This document shows, piece by piece, positions 44,418-55,400 of a stretch of 64,000 nt of DNA (positions are counted from its first letter, which is position 1; every line of letters begins with the position of its first letter). The stretch lies in assembly GCA_964016875.1 (NCBI GenBank), contig OZ024728.1, forward strand, positions 9,102,272 to 9,166,271. Direction: 5' to 3'. Under the pieces are notes generated by a model. That model saw only the letters and a list, made by a program, of their open reading frames with translations. It did no database searches and was not told the origin of the DNA. The position numbers were made by a program, and so were the translations under genes. The DNA comes from Fallopia convolvulus (lineage: Eukaryota; Streptophyta; Magnoliopsida; Caryophyllales; Polygonaceae).

Positions 44418-45500
44418 TAGGGTAGATACTCAAATCCTAATGCACATTTATTATAATGTATACTAATTTTATTAATTTTAGTATATCTTATTTTCAGATA
44501 TTCTGATTAATTAGTGCAAGGTTATGATACTTCCTTACTACATAATATAATTTTTCATGAGCAGAACCTACCTCTCAGTCCTTCCGAGGACAATTACACA
44601 TGCTTGTTTCATGCATACGCGTTCTATTTAGCTGTTTTGAAAGAAAGCGTACGTCTTTTCTAATCCGTGAACATATATATTGGCATAATCGCATGAATGG
44701 CCTCATCCAGCCTGAGAATTTTAGATTTTTGCATGTTGTTAAATGTTAATGTACAACCCGTACGCAATTCGGAATTAGTTAATGCCTCTTTTAAGGTTCG
44801 GTGATTCAATATAGAACGTAGAGAGTTCACATGCATGTCCGTCTATATACATTAGTGTACGTATTAGGCCCAGAACACAAGCCTAGCACATAAACTCGAT
44901 GAAATTTCATCCTAAAATCAATTGATAATATGAGAAGTAAGTAACCCATAAATTCGGAATTAGTCATGGCTTCAGGTCGGCCAACCCAATATTAGACCGG
45001 GGTTCGAGACCTAGACCAAACACGCTCGGATATCATGTTAGAGTCTAGTGGGCCAATATATAACATGGGGGGTCCACACATTCAATTGTGCGAATAAGCG
45101 TATTAGGCTCAATACACAAGCTCAATAGACAATGGGGCTCCATTCTAAAATTATTTGACAATAGGAGTAACCCATAAATTTAATCATAAATCTTGACGTG
45201 GGATAGATTGTATCTCAACAGCCTCGAACTCCATTGATTTAAATATATTATAATTTTTTAGGTTTGGTAAATGGAATTATAGCTTTATTCCATATAAAAA
45301 AACTGAAAAATCGAATTATTCAATAATACACGATATACACTAAATCTTATACTTTATATTTCCTTTCACTATTTATTTGATTTAGAGGTTTATTAAATGT
45401 ATCTATATATTTTTGTAATGAAATTGTGTACATATATTGATTGATTTTACTTTTCATGCCACATAGAGTAAAAAATGTATATATACCTTAATTGTGTATG
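44418..45500. other. Intergenic region with LTR-like debris
   Basis: 44840-44960 and 44990-45190 contain phrases typical of one dispersed LTR family (ATTAGGCCCAGAACACAAGCC, GGGCCAATATATAACATGG, preceded by GGATATCATGTTAGAG). Similar phrases occur at 18530-18660 and 52870-53010. No gene seen. Confidence 0.4.
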
Positions 45501-45510
45501 TTCAACATTA

Positions 45511-45633
45511 GAGTTTGGTTCAAGTAAAATAACTCATTAGAGTTTGTGTATGTTCAACTCCTTATCAAGGTGATCCAAGGGCTCTAAACGCTCCTTATTT
45601 TATAGGATAAGGAGTTGTTTTATTTGAACTTTA
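45511..45633. mobile_element. Small foldback MITE A (Mutator-type)
   Basis: 123 bp. The left end GAGTTTGGTTCAAGTAAAA and the reverse complement of the right end, TAAAGTTCAAATAAAACAACTC, form imperfect inverted repeats. A perfect 9-bp direct repeat TCAACATTA flanks it (45502-45510 and 45634-45642), as expected for Mutator-like elements. The ends are related to MITE B at 45758-46025. Confidence 0.65.
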
Positions 45634-45757
45634 TCAACATTAAATTTGTAATTTTTTATCTTACAATAAATAATACATTATACATATATATATTTTCTTA
45701 TAATTATAATGCATATAACACTATTAGTATTACTCATATATCTACAAAGGTCTTTAT

Positions 45758-46025
45758 GAGTTTGGTTCAAATGAAACAAAGTCTTATCCTAAAACATGAA
45801 ACGGATGCACTTTTCCTAGTTCATAGTGCACTTTTCATACAAAAGTACATTGTAAAATACAAAAAGTGCAATATGAAAAAGTGCACTACAAAAAGTACGA
45901 AAAGTGCATTGAAAAGTACGAAAAGTGCAAATCCGAAAAAGTGCACTCCGAAGTAGAAAAAGTGCATTCGTTTCAGGATAAAAGTTCGTTTCAGGATAAG
46001 AGTTCGTTTCATTTGAACCATACTC
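45758..46025. mobile_element. Small foldback MITE B with GTGCA tandem repeats
   Basis: 268 bp. The left arm GAGTTTGGTTCAAATGAAAC and right arm (reverse complement GAGTATGGTTCAAATGAAAC) stay similar for about 50 bp, including CTTATCCT(A/G)AAAC. Flanks AGGTCTTTAT and AGGTTTTTAT form a 10-bp duplication with one mismatch. The centre (45840-45965) is a run of degenerate GAAAAAGTGCA units in one orientation, facing inverted copies (TGCACTTTT) at 45806-45840. Confidence 0.7.
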
Positions 46026-46035
46026 AGGTTTTTAT

Positions 46036-46410
46036 ACGTATCTATACTATTTTATTATACTAATTAAAAGGAGGTGAAAATACAAAAATTGAAGGAATAT
46101 ATTGCAATTCAGACATATATAACAAATTAGATAAAATTAATATATCAAAATAATAAATATAGAATTTGTGACAAATCTTCATATGATACATCCATATATC
46201 CAAATAAATATAAGAAATTCAATTTCCGAATTGATCAATGCCCGGAAAATGAAAAACAAAGGCAGCAATTAAAAAATATGAAATTTAATTGATCAATCCA
46301 CGTGACCATAGTATGTACTAATCTAGCCACTAATGTATCAATTGTGACAAAAAAAATATACAAAAATTCAGTGCATATATTTCATTCTTTTTGTGTGATT
46401 ATTTATTTAT
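46036..46410 (-). other. 3' region of the SOFL-like gene
   Basis: AT-rich; probably contains the 3' UTR next to 46410. Nothing else recognised. Confidence 0.35.
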
Positions 46411-46785
46411 TTATTGAATATTTCTCTTCCCCTTGATTCTCACCTTTCCACCTTTAACATGTGAAGAGTTATCTTCTATTTCTTGTTGGTGCTTATCCAT
46501 CACCACTTGTTTCTTCCTTGCCATCACTACTTTTGAATCTTTCTTCTTCTTCTTCTTAACCTTCTTCTTTGATGAGTTATGGCTATGATCGTGATGATGG
46601 CTTCGCCCAGATGATGCATCGGAGGCCGTAGAATCATCATCATCATCATCATCATGAAGATCAATATGATTGGAACCCATGTCTTCATCTTCATTCTTGT
46701 CGTAGTTGAGATGATAGGATGATGAGCCAAGATACATTGTCCATCCAGATTCGCAGCTTTGACACTCTTCTTTGGAAGGATTCAT
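46411..46785 (-). CDS. SOB FIVE-LIKE (SOFL) family protein
   Basis: One exon of 124 residues from ATG at 46785 to TAA at 46411. It has the two signatures of the plant SOFL family. Motif A is CESGWTMYL at residues 11-19. Motif B is the acidic-to-serine stretch D45-D51 followed by STASDASSG at 52-60. A His-rich patch (62-70) and a Lys-rich patch (73-82) follow, the latter a likely nuclear signal. SOFL proteins have been linked to cytokinin levels in Arabidopsis; they have no known enzymatic domain. A TATA-like sequence lies about 160 bases upstream. An additional 3' exon cannot be excluded. The gene is short but not eroded. Confidence 0.8.
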   Translation of the reverse strand: MNPSKEECQSCESGWTMYLGSSSYHLNYDKNEDEDMGSNHIDLHDDDDDDDSTASDASSGRSHHHDHSHNSSKKKVKKKKKKDSKVVMARKKQVVMDKHQQEIEDNSSHVKGGKVRIKGKRNIQ

Positions 46786-46940
46786 ATTGTATTTTTTTTT
46801 TCTCTTCCTTCAAATTAATAAATTAAACTCCAGATCGATCGATAGAGAAAGGGAAAGAAATATAGTGGAGTGCTACTTATCATGAGGATTGAGGAGAGGA
46901 GACGCAAGGGGAACTAATTAATGGGATGAGGAGGATTGTG

Positions 46941-46953
46941 TTTATATATATAG
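46941..46953 (-). promoter_or_regulatory. Probable TATA box of the SOFL-like gene
   Basis: CTATATATATAAA on the minus strand, about 160 bases before the start codon at 46785. Confidence 0.5.
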
Positions 46954-48003
46954 AAAGAAACCAAAGCAACATAAAGAGGCTCGTTTTTGGAAACATATAA
47001 AGAGACCCACTTGAGATTCCTCCTTCCCTCTCTCTCTCTCTCTTGGGCTACCTTGCATGAAGTTTCTTGTAATGATTTATTTCAACTTTAATTTGTTTTA
47101 TTGATTATGTGATCTGTCAATTGGATCCATTCGGTTGTGTTTTTGTTAGGGTTACTTTGGATTTGAGTTGAATATAGATTCAAATCAATTCAAATTATAG
47201 ACCGGGTCATTGCAAGTTATGTATGAGTTTGATTTGATTCTGTAAGACGTAGTTTGGTTTAACGTGAAAACTTAACTCCTTAGCTAGGAACTAATTTCCT
47301 AAGAATTGAAATTCATGTCAATTAGAAAATTATTTTGGTTAATTTTAGTTTATGAATTTTCTAAAATTCGGTTTCGGTTATATTTCGGTTTGGTTCGAAT
47401 TTCTCAAAAAAAACATTCTATTTATCTAAAACCGAAACCGAACCAAACTAATTCGGTTTGACTTTCCGTTCACGTTAAATAAAATTTCAGTTTTCGGTTC
47501 GGTTCGGTTCGATTAACCCTATTCTCAATTTTCAAATTGCACTTTAACAATTAGTGCAAAATGTGTACGTTGTACGGTAGACCGTGGGAGTAATTCTTCT
47601 TTTATTTCCCGTGAATATGTGAGAAACATTCATGTCCTTAATTTGTGTCTTACTACGCGCTCTATACATGTATCAAAAATGTCAGTAACTTGAATGAAAA
47701 TAATTTATGTGGCATAGATACAAAGGTGGCCAGGTGGGGAATAAAGGTGGCGAAATCCTTTCCAGACCAGAGTTTTAGACCGGACCGATTATACCGCACC
47801 GAAAAGTATGCGGTCCAATTTTTCGATCCAAACAAATTTGAAAGTGCATCGGTTCCCAATTTAGTCCACTTCAAAACCGGTCCGGTCCTGATTCGAATGG
47901 AAAAGAGAATAGCGAATCCAACTTCAAAATTCGGAATGGCAATGCAAAAGCAGATGGGATGGGCCCAATCTTCTTATCACACGAAATCCTGTATGCCAAG
48001 CTC
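46954..48003. other. Intergenic region with CT microsatellite and CGGTT-rich patches
   Basis: CT repeats lie at 47025-47045. 47340-47530 is made of degenerate CGGTTCGGTT/AACCGAA units, and 47755-47900 has GGACCG/CCGGTCC units. The open frame at 47645-48010 crosses the latter and shows no protein motif. Confidence 0.4.
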
Positions 48004-48011
48004 CTCTTAGC

Positions 48012-48218
48012 CAGGGACGGACCCATGATTCCAAATTAGGGTGGGCTAATCATCATTAAAATTTTGTGGGTGGGCTAAATTACCTTAATTTAGCTAATTT
48101 ACTACTAAATTTACCTTGTTTTTTAATTTTTTATTATTTAATTTACCCTATTTTTATTTTTTCTAATTTTTTAGGGTGGGCTGGAGCCTACCCCAGCCCA
48201 CCGCTCGATCCGTGCCTG
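48012..48218. mobile_element. hAT-type MITE
   Basis: 207 bp. Left end CAGGGACGGAC and right end GATCCGTGCCTG form inverted repeats of about 11 bp. A perfect 8-bp direct repeat CTCTTAGC flanks it (48004-48011 and 48219-48226), the duplication length of hAT elements. Subterminal GGGTGGGCT occurs near both ends. No ORF. Confidence 0.88.
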
Positions 48219-48226
48219 CTCTTAGC

Positions 48227-50300
48227 CTACAAATTTTGACAAATAATTCAAGACATGAACTAAAAGAGACTATAAACAAAGTTGTCTGACTCAACCTTAC
48301 GTTAAGAAGCGGATTATTGGGACTTAACGAGCCAAGACAACCTATACCAAAGGTTTCGAAGAAAATGAGTACCCTGAAAATTTCTAGGGCTTACTTTGTT
48401 CGGTGTTATTACTTTGAAAAGGCTTGAAACTAAAAGTAAACTATGCCATTAATTAACCCAAATTATACATATTTTTAAAAAAGAACCCAAAGTGTAAATG
48501 TTAGGTCCAACCAGTACTTTGTCACAATCAATTTATAATCCAATCAAATTTAGTGGAGCTAATAAGTTTAAGGCTTATAGTCAAATCAGTCAAATATATA
48601 CCTAACTTGTAATTAAACTTCGATCTAAATAACGTAAATCTAAAGGTTAAGTTTAACCCAAATCACATGCCTGCTTGCTCGAGCTAGTCATCATTGTTTT
48701 TTAATTAACATGCAATCAATATAGTCTTCATTAGATGTTTAATTCAAAGATATAAAAAAGGTACTTATATTTAACTGAAATCTCTGCGGTCTCTATTTTT
48801 TTGGGGTCTTGAATCTCTTTACATATTTTAAAAGTCACTCGACCATCGATCTATAAAGATCCATTACAATGTAGTATAGGATATAATATAAATAAATACT
48901 CCAGTAACTACATAAATACTCATGCGTTATGATTAATATGGGTACATTATTGTAAGTGATCAGTCAGGCTAGCTAGCTAGTAAACTATTTTTTTTAATTC
49001 TGAAAAAAAATAAAACTTTGAAATTTCAATAATTAATATCATATTCATATATATATGTGATGTATTTGAATGCATGGCCGGCCGGCTCGGTCGCATAAAA
49101 AGTACCCACTGTTTTGTCCAAAATGCAAAGTTTAGATACGATAAAAAAAAATTATTTAAATGCATAACCAACTCTATTTATTAAGTAAGGAGTGGGGTTG
49201 TAAAGATTGTATGGCATAGAAATTCCAATGACAAAGTTATTGATCAATTATGTTGGACGATCCAGCGTGGATGCATGCATTCAAACATATACTATATCTA
49301 TCAAACTAATCAAGCTTAGTGGCTGTCCATTTCAATGGTCTAATATCTAATATGTGTTTGTATGAATTGATGAAACCCACGTGATTTCTTATATGTCTAA
49401 TCTCTAATAAGCTAGTAGTCTATATATATGAGTGTATTAGACTAGAAAGAAAGCAACGGAATAACAAGGAAATTAAATTATATTATATAACACATTTGAA
49501 TTAATATATGCATTGGATTGGAGTATAAGATTAAATTAATATGAAAATAAGGTAAAATAAGGTAAGAGTTTCTCAAATTTAAAAAGAGGAAAGTATAAAC
49601 TTTACATGTGTGTTTGTGAGTGGAATTTGGATGTACATCGAGTTTTTATGTATTATACTAATGGATTTGATAAGCTCCTTCACTAGGGTTCATTTCATTT
49701 TGATTTTAAAACAGAAAAATAAGATATGAGTATGTTAAAAAGTCAGTTTACATGATTCGTGATTCCTGTCAGTCGGTCACAAGTTTGGGCTTGCCATGTG
49801 AATTTGCCATCATAAAAAGAATATGAACGGTGTAATCTGATATTAATTAGATAACCATCCTTCCTAAGGATGACTAATCTTCTTCTCCTTTTCATTGTTT
49901 TCCCTTGAACTATGTAATCTACTAACTCTTACGTACTGTATTTTCTAACACTTGGTCCACATTATATTATAGAATTTCAAATCATGAAAGGTTGACTGTA
50001 TTAATGCTTCTTACAACTAACATGCAATAAGTTTGATTAAAGATAGGGTTGTTTGGCTTAAAGGGACCAATCACATCTTTGATTTTCGTAGTTGATATAT
50101 GCAGTTCTGATATATGTATGATGTTAATATTGTGTCCCCTTTCATTTTAGAAAATGAACTTTTTCTTGGCCATTTGGCATTTTTAGTATGAAAAAATTGG
50201 CCCTCAAAAATATTTTTTGATCATTACATCATTCCGTTGAATGTGGTCGCTAAATCCTAACATAAGATCTAGCTACCCAGCAGGCAACGACCACGTGGTA
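48227..50300. other. AT-rich intergenic region
   Basis: No ORF, RNA gene or clear repeat recognised on either strand. Confidence 0.4.
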
Positions 50301-50304
50301 TCTA

Positions 50305-50560
50305 AATCTTAAACCCTAAATTTATTTTAATTTCAATGTATTATAAAATAATTAGTTTTATTTTCTTCATATGTAGGATACTAGGATGGGATATTAAACC
50401 CTAAACTATAAATTTGTTTCAATTTCAATCTATAACGAAGTAATTAATTTTATTTTTTTCATATGAGATTAAATCCTAAACCCTAAGCCCTAAGCCCTAA
50501 ACCCTAAATCCGTTTCAATTTCAATGTATAATGAAGTAATTAGTTTTATTTTCTCCATGA
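50305..50560. repeat. Three degenerate tandem repeats with telomere-like motifs
   Basis: A unit of about 85-100 bp (AAACCCTAAA...TTTCAATTTCAATGTATAA..GTAATTA.TTTTATTTT) occurs three times with drift. 50480-50512 holds several CCCTAAA/CCCTAAG units in a row, a short interstitial telomere-like tract. Confidence 0.65.
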
Positions 50561-50705
50561 CAGTCCGATTGTTTCATATCCTAATTAACATTGCAACACT
50601 AGTTCGTGAACCAACTAGAATTGGCAAGGCATATCTTGGTTATTTTGTGAATGATTATCGATTCCAAACGAAGATACACACATCAATTAACACAAGCGAT
50701 TGTTA
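50561..50705 (+). pseudogene. Possible CACTA/TNP2-associated ORF fragment
   Basis: The frame GKAYLGYFVNDYRFQTKIH resembles the region before DUF4216 in proteins found with plant CACTA transposons. It stops after INTSDC. The match is short and from memory of the family, so confidence is low. Confidence 0.25.
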
Positions 50706-52235
50706 GTTTTTATTCCGTATCAACAATTGTTATTTCGTATCAACAACTAAAAATTGTTGATACGAAATAACAACTTTTATTGTAAAGAAAATAAACTAAT
50801 TATAGTTTGTTTCACTATTTTCCGGTACCATTCGAACTCAAACTTGGAGAAGTTCTCAAGTTGATTCTCGCTCGTAATTCCAACCATTTGCCATTTAAGG
50901 GCAGATCGCGAATACCAAAGCAAATGGATTTTTCTCTCTTGCATTTGATTAAGCGTGAATTTCCATTTTGTTTGATATTCACTTCTATTGAGAATAAGTT
51001 GTTGCTAAATAAACGAATCTAAGTTTGTTTATGTCATAGAAATAGTGATATTATGGTATATCATCCTTATATTCACATACTTGTTAGAAATAAATTGATA
51101 GGTCTAATATGAACGATCCTATATATTTTGTTTAAAATGTCTCCATTGAGAATTTGTTGTATATTAAAAATAAACACAAGGATGGGAGCTTGCCTCTAGA
51201 ACATTTCTTTATAAGATTGCATTAGGATATACCTATACCCTAATACCAGGTCATGCTTCTGTCCGCTCTGCAATTGAGGGGTGATTTGTGCTCTAGCTAA
51301 GTGCAAAGTCCATATACACGAGCTGAAAGATTGCCTCTATATTTCGGAAACTATCCAAAAATGGAATAAAATTCATTAAATTGAATATACTATTGTGGAA
51401 TTAAATAAGATAAAGTATCGGAATACACAATTGAAATAAATTAGGACGGTAAGTACAATTGGAAAACCACCTTTACTCTCGGTTTAAGTTGATTTTATTT
51501 TCAATATGAATTTGCACAATGTGCATGCAATAAAGATTGATAAAAAAATTCGATAAATTCGATAAAAGAAGTTCCTAATAAAGATCATATTTTTGAGAAA
51601 ACCACAATCTTGTGGTGTCCTATCTCTTCTATTTGCATACTTATCTTCTATTCCGATGCAAGTACTAATTGTTAGATCATTGATCGGTTTTTATTCAGAT
51701 ATTGATGCTAACATGTTTCATTACAAATCATAAGAACCATATATATGTCCCTCTACTTGCTTAGTCTTTCATTAGACTCACCAGGCCACTTTTCCCTTGT
51801 ATGGTTAGCTGGTGTCAACAATTATCTTTTACGACACATTAGAGATTGAAGACGTGGTTATCAAGACTGAAAGATCAAGACAAGACAAAGTTGAAGGAGT
51901 GGAGAATCCCCCTTAGAGCAAAGCATTTGAAAGGTTGTGCACGAGCTCTTTTATTTTCAATTAGGAACTCATCTTCATATGATTCATCCTTAGAAATATT
52001 TATGTATTTTTTGATATGTCTTTTGAATAATCCTTTTGTAATATTGGTTTTACATTTCGTTGCTACATCGTTATGTCAAATAGTTATGTTGTATGGAACC
52101 ATGTATCCTTTTTAAACTAATGAAATATCCACATTTCAATTCATTATCATTTTAATTATGCACTTTTATAGTCTCGACCTCTCGAGTGACTTTGGCTAGG
52201 TCAACCATTGGTCATTGGCGATAATATTCTTATAT
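50706..52235. other. Intergenic region
   Basis: A palindrome around 50735-50775 (GTTGTTATTTCGTATCAACAA and its inverse) is the only structure I see. Frames at 50807-51022 and 51846-52115 have no recognisable motif. Confidence 0.35.
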
Positions 52236-52237
52236 CG

Positions 52238-52382
52238 ATCCAACAACATCAACATCAACATCAACATCATCATCATCATCATCACCTAGTAAAGTCCCGC
52301 TCCAGTAGAATCTGGGGGTCAAGATGGGGGCATCCATAGCTTGAATATGGTAGGAGGATGCGCCCGAAAGACCCAAGGAAAA
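52238..52382 (+). repeat. CAT/CAA microsatellite with SINE-like flank
   Basis: Repeated CAACAT then CAT units (52240-52285) are followed by CCCGCTCCAGTAGAATCTGGGGGTC and GATGCGCCCGAAAG. The last part vaguely recalls the tail region of plant SINEs (TCTGGGGAGGG), but homology is uncertain. Confidence 0.3.
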
Positions 52383-53593
52383 CTGAAATTTAACTATGTG
52401 ACAATAATAATTGAATTTAGTAAAAATGCACCCAAATTGATATAGGGATTATATTTATCTCAAAGGCATTGTATAAAAGCCAATGAGCATGAGGATGCTC
52501 CCCAACTGACTGTAATATCCCTTTGGATAAAAATAGGGGTGTTACAATAATGGAGTGTGTAAGTTTTTCTTAGTAAGTGTACACGGTCTTATAATTGAGT
52601 GTGCAATATTTTCTTAGTGAGTAGTGTCTCTCATGACACACTCATTAATAATTTAATGGACGCTAAAAAAAATCTCGCACACTTTCTTATAAATCCTTCC
52701 ACACTCATTATAAAAATGTTTTAGTTAATTATAATTAAGATCACGCCCGCTTAGTTATAAGATCATACACACTCTATTATAAGATCTTGTACACTTACTT
52801 ATAAAATTATGTACACTTAATCATAAAATTTTCCCATTTCAAATATAATCCATCCAGGAAATAGGCCCATGACCAAACCTGTTCTGATAGCATGTGAAAG
52901 TCCATGGACCATAATACGGGGTCGTGCATACGTAAGCCTAGTACACAAGCCTAGTGAGATTTCATCTAAAACCACTAGGTAAAATGAGAAATAACCGTAC
53001 CCATCAACGGTTTAAGTTTTCTATTTAATAAACGCATGATTTAGGCCATTATTTTTGTGAGATATGACGGCATGAATTCGTTCATAATTCTCTTCGGCGA
53101 CTGCTCCTACTTGATCATATCATGGATAGTCATGGGTACGGTGTCACTTGAACCTTAGACCGAATCGTAAAAAACTACCAGGTTTGGAACCGAAACCTAC
53201 CCTCCTCTGGTTTCGGTCCCGGTTTGGGGTATTCCAAAACAGTGGAACCGACAGTTTGCATTAAGGGTTCCACGGTCTATTTCGTTTTTTTTAAAGAAAA
53301 TTAAAGTTTAATTTAGGGTTTTAAAGTTTTTTTTGTCAAAGTTAGAGTTTTAGGTTTAGTTCAATGTAGGATTTGGTTAAAATATAGGGTTTGGGCACAC
53401 TAATTTTACTGAATCATAACATTATAATTTTTTTGTTTAGATTTTTTTTATTGTTGTAATTTTTTTTATAGAAAAACTACCCTCAGAAGTCAGAACCGGT
53501 CAAAACCGGCCCCTAAATTGGACCGAAACTAGGGATCGACCAGTTTAGATTCCAGTATACAAATGTAATCCGTACATTTTAAGATCAACTTAT
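52383..53593. other. Intergenic region with LTR debris and a CGGTTT-rich patch
   Basis: 52560-52850 contains drifting repeats of AGTGTACAC/CACTCATTATAA. 52870-53010 is LTR-like debris (GTTCTGATAGCATGTGAAAG, CCTAGTACACAAGCC). 53140-53560 has GGTTTCGGTCCCGG and ACCGGTCAAAACCGG units, like the patches at 4840 and 47340. No gene. Confidence 0.4.
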
Positions 53594-53603
53594 ATAAAAG
53601 GTG

Positions 53604-54762
53604 GGGTGAATTTCTTCTATGGTCCCTAACCTATCACATAAAGTTCTTATTAGTCCCTAATCTTTGTAAATGTTTTTTTAGGTCCCTAACCTTTGAAAAG
53701 TGTTACTATTTGGTCCTTTTTCATTTTAGACTTTACGTTTAATTACAACCATACACCCAAACATTATATTTATTTTGAAAAAATACCAATATTTATTTAA
53801 TTTCAAAAAAATACCTCAATCTACACATTTTAGGACAAAATAATAAATTGTAACTCCATATTTACTCTTTTTTTCAAAAAATAGTATTTTTTATAAAAAA
53901 AACATAATTTTAAAAATAAAAGGTGAGTTATAAATATTTATTGCCTCTTATTGAATTTAATATTTATTAAAACATTTTATCAAATTAAAAAAAAAACAAA
54001 TTTTCTCAAAAAAATAAATCTAACTTCCCCTATTTACCCATTAAGTATAATTTTTTTATAAAGTGATTTTTTAATCCATCACTTTTTTGCAATTATTTTA
54101 TAAACTTCATAAAAATTTGATAAAAGAAACTTTTATATAAAAAAAATCACTCCTTATTTACCCTTTTTTTAAAAAAAACTAGCAAAGTGATTTTTTAATC
54201 CATTAATTTCTTGCAATTATTTTATAAAATTCATAAAAATTTGATAAAAGAAATTTTTATATAAAAAAAACATCGCTTATTTACCCTTTGTTAAAAAAAC
54301 ATTTCTAGTTTTTCTTAACAAAGGGTAAATAAGGGGTGATTTTATTAAATTCAATAAGAGGGCAATAGAAGAATTTTTTTAATTTTATAAAATACTTTAA
54401 TAACTATTAAATTCAATAATATGGAAATAAATATTTATAACTCACCTTTTATTTTTAAAATTATGTTTTTTTATGAAAAGTACTATTGTTTGAAAAAAGG
54501 AGTAAATATGGAGCGATAATTTATTATTGTTCCTAAAATGTGTAGATTGAGGTATTTTTTGAAAATAAATAAATATTGGTATTATGACAAAAATAAATAT
54601 AAAGTTTGGGTGTTTGGTTGTAATTAAACTTAAAGTCTAAAATGAAAAAGGACCAAATAGTAACAATTTTCAAAGGTTAGGGACCTAAAAAAGCATTTGC
54701 AAAGGTTAGGGACTAATAAGAACTTTATGTAATAAGTTAGGGACCATAGAAGGAATTCACCC
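53604..54762. mobile_element. Foldback Mutator-type MITE, copy 2
   Basis: 1159 bp, nearly identical and in the same orientation as the element at 11173-12319. It ends GGGTGAATT...GAATTCACCC and is flanked by a perfect 10-bp repeat ATAAAAGGTG (53594-53603 and 54763-54772). This copy confirms both the borders and the duplication length of the family. Confidence 0.9.
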
Positions 54763-54772
54763 ATAAAAGGTG

Positions 54773-55093
54773 ATCTAAAACGAAAAGCAACTATGCCACT
54801 CTTCAAAGCCCAATTTAAGGCCCATAGCCCAAACATGGCTGTTCCCTTTCCTACTCTCCAAACCCGGTGAAAGATTACAAGAAATATTCCACCACTTTGA
54901 CAGCTTTTAATATCTGAACCTTTCTTTTCTTTTTTTGTTTTTCGTTTGAAGAGCATTTGTTTTTTTCACTCTTATAACATTTTTGTAACGGAGAAGAGAT
55001 CGATCAAACTCCTGATCACAAGATGTCATTTTTGAAGCTTTCGATTTCTCTTCTTCTTTTCAATTGTTGTGGAATTCTATATTGTTAAACGAT
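54773..55093. other. Short intergenic region
   Basis: Mixed AT-rich DNA with no recognised feature. Confidence 0.4.
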
Positions 55094-55400
55094 TTTTTTT
55101 TGATAAGGTAAGGAATTTGGGTGGTCACTAATAAGTAACAAGCTAGTGACCGTCCAAGAGCATCCTGATGGATGAGGGTGTGTAAATCCGAATCAACTGC
55201 AAGTGGAATAGAAGAAACAAGTCGGAATGAGCCGTCGCGCCACCGAATTACACTCACGGTTGACGTGAGCGATACCCCAATCCTGGAAACGAGCCAACAA
55301 GCAGTGTATGTTCGAACGAAGCAATTCAATCTCCCACGGGCAACGCCAGTCACCAAGAACGGCCTTGAACAACTGCAGATTATCGCCTTCAGTAGGTGAC
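55094..55400 (-). pseudogene. LINE RNase H fragment with poly(A)
   Basis: On the minus strand, 55220-55398 reads EGDNLQLFKAVLGDW, IHCLLARFQDWG and IAHVNRECNSVARRLI. That is the C-terminal half of the RVT_3 RNase H domain of plant LINEs. A short 3' UTR and an A-run at 55095-55104 (minus strand) complete a truncated 3' end. The overlapping frames in other phases are shadows. Confidence 0.75.

Noticed and set aside
47645..48010. 121-residue frame
   Set aside because: Runs through GGACCG/CCGGTCC repeats and into the hAT MITE target site; no protein similarity recognised.
50305..50560. CRISPR array or telomere
   Set aside because: Only three drifting units without spacers; the CCCTAAA run is short and degenerate and the context is plant intergenic DNA.
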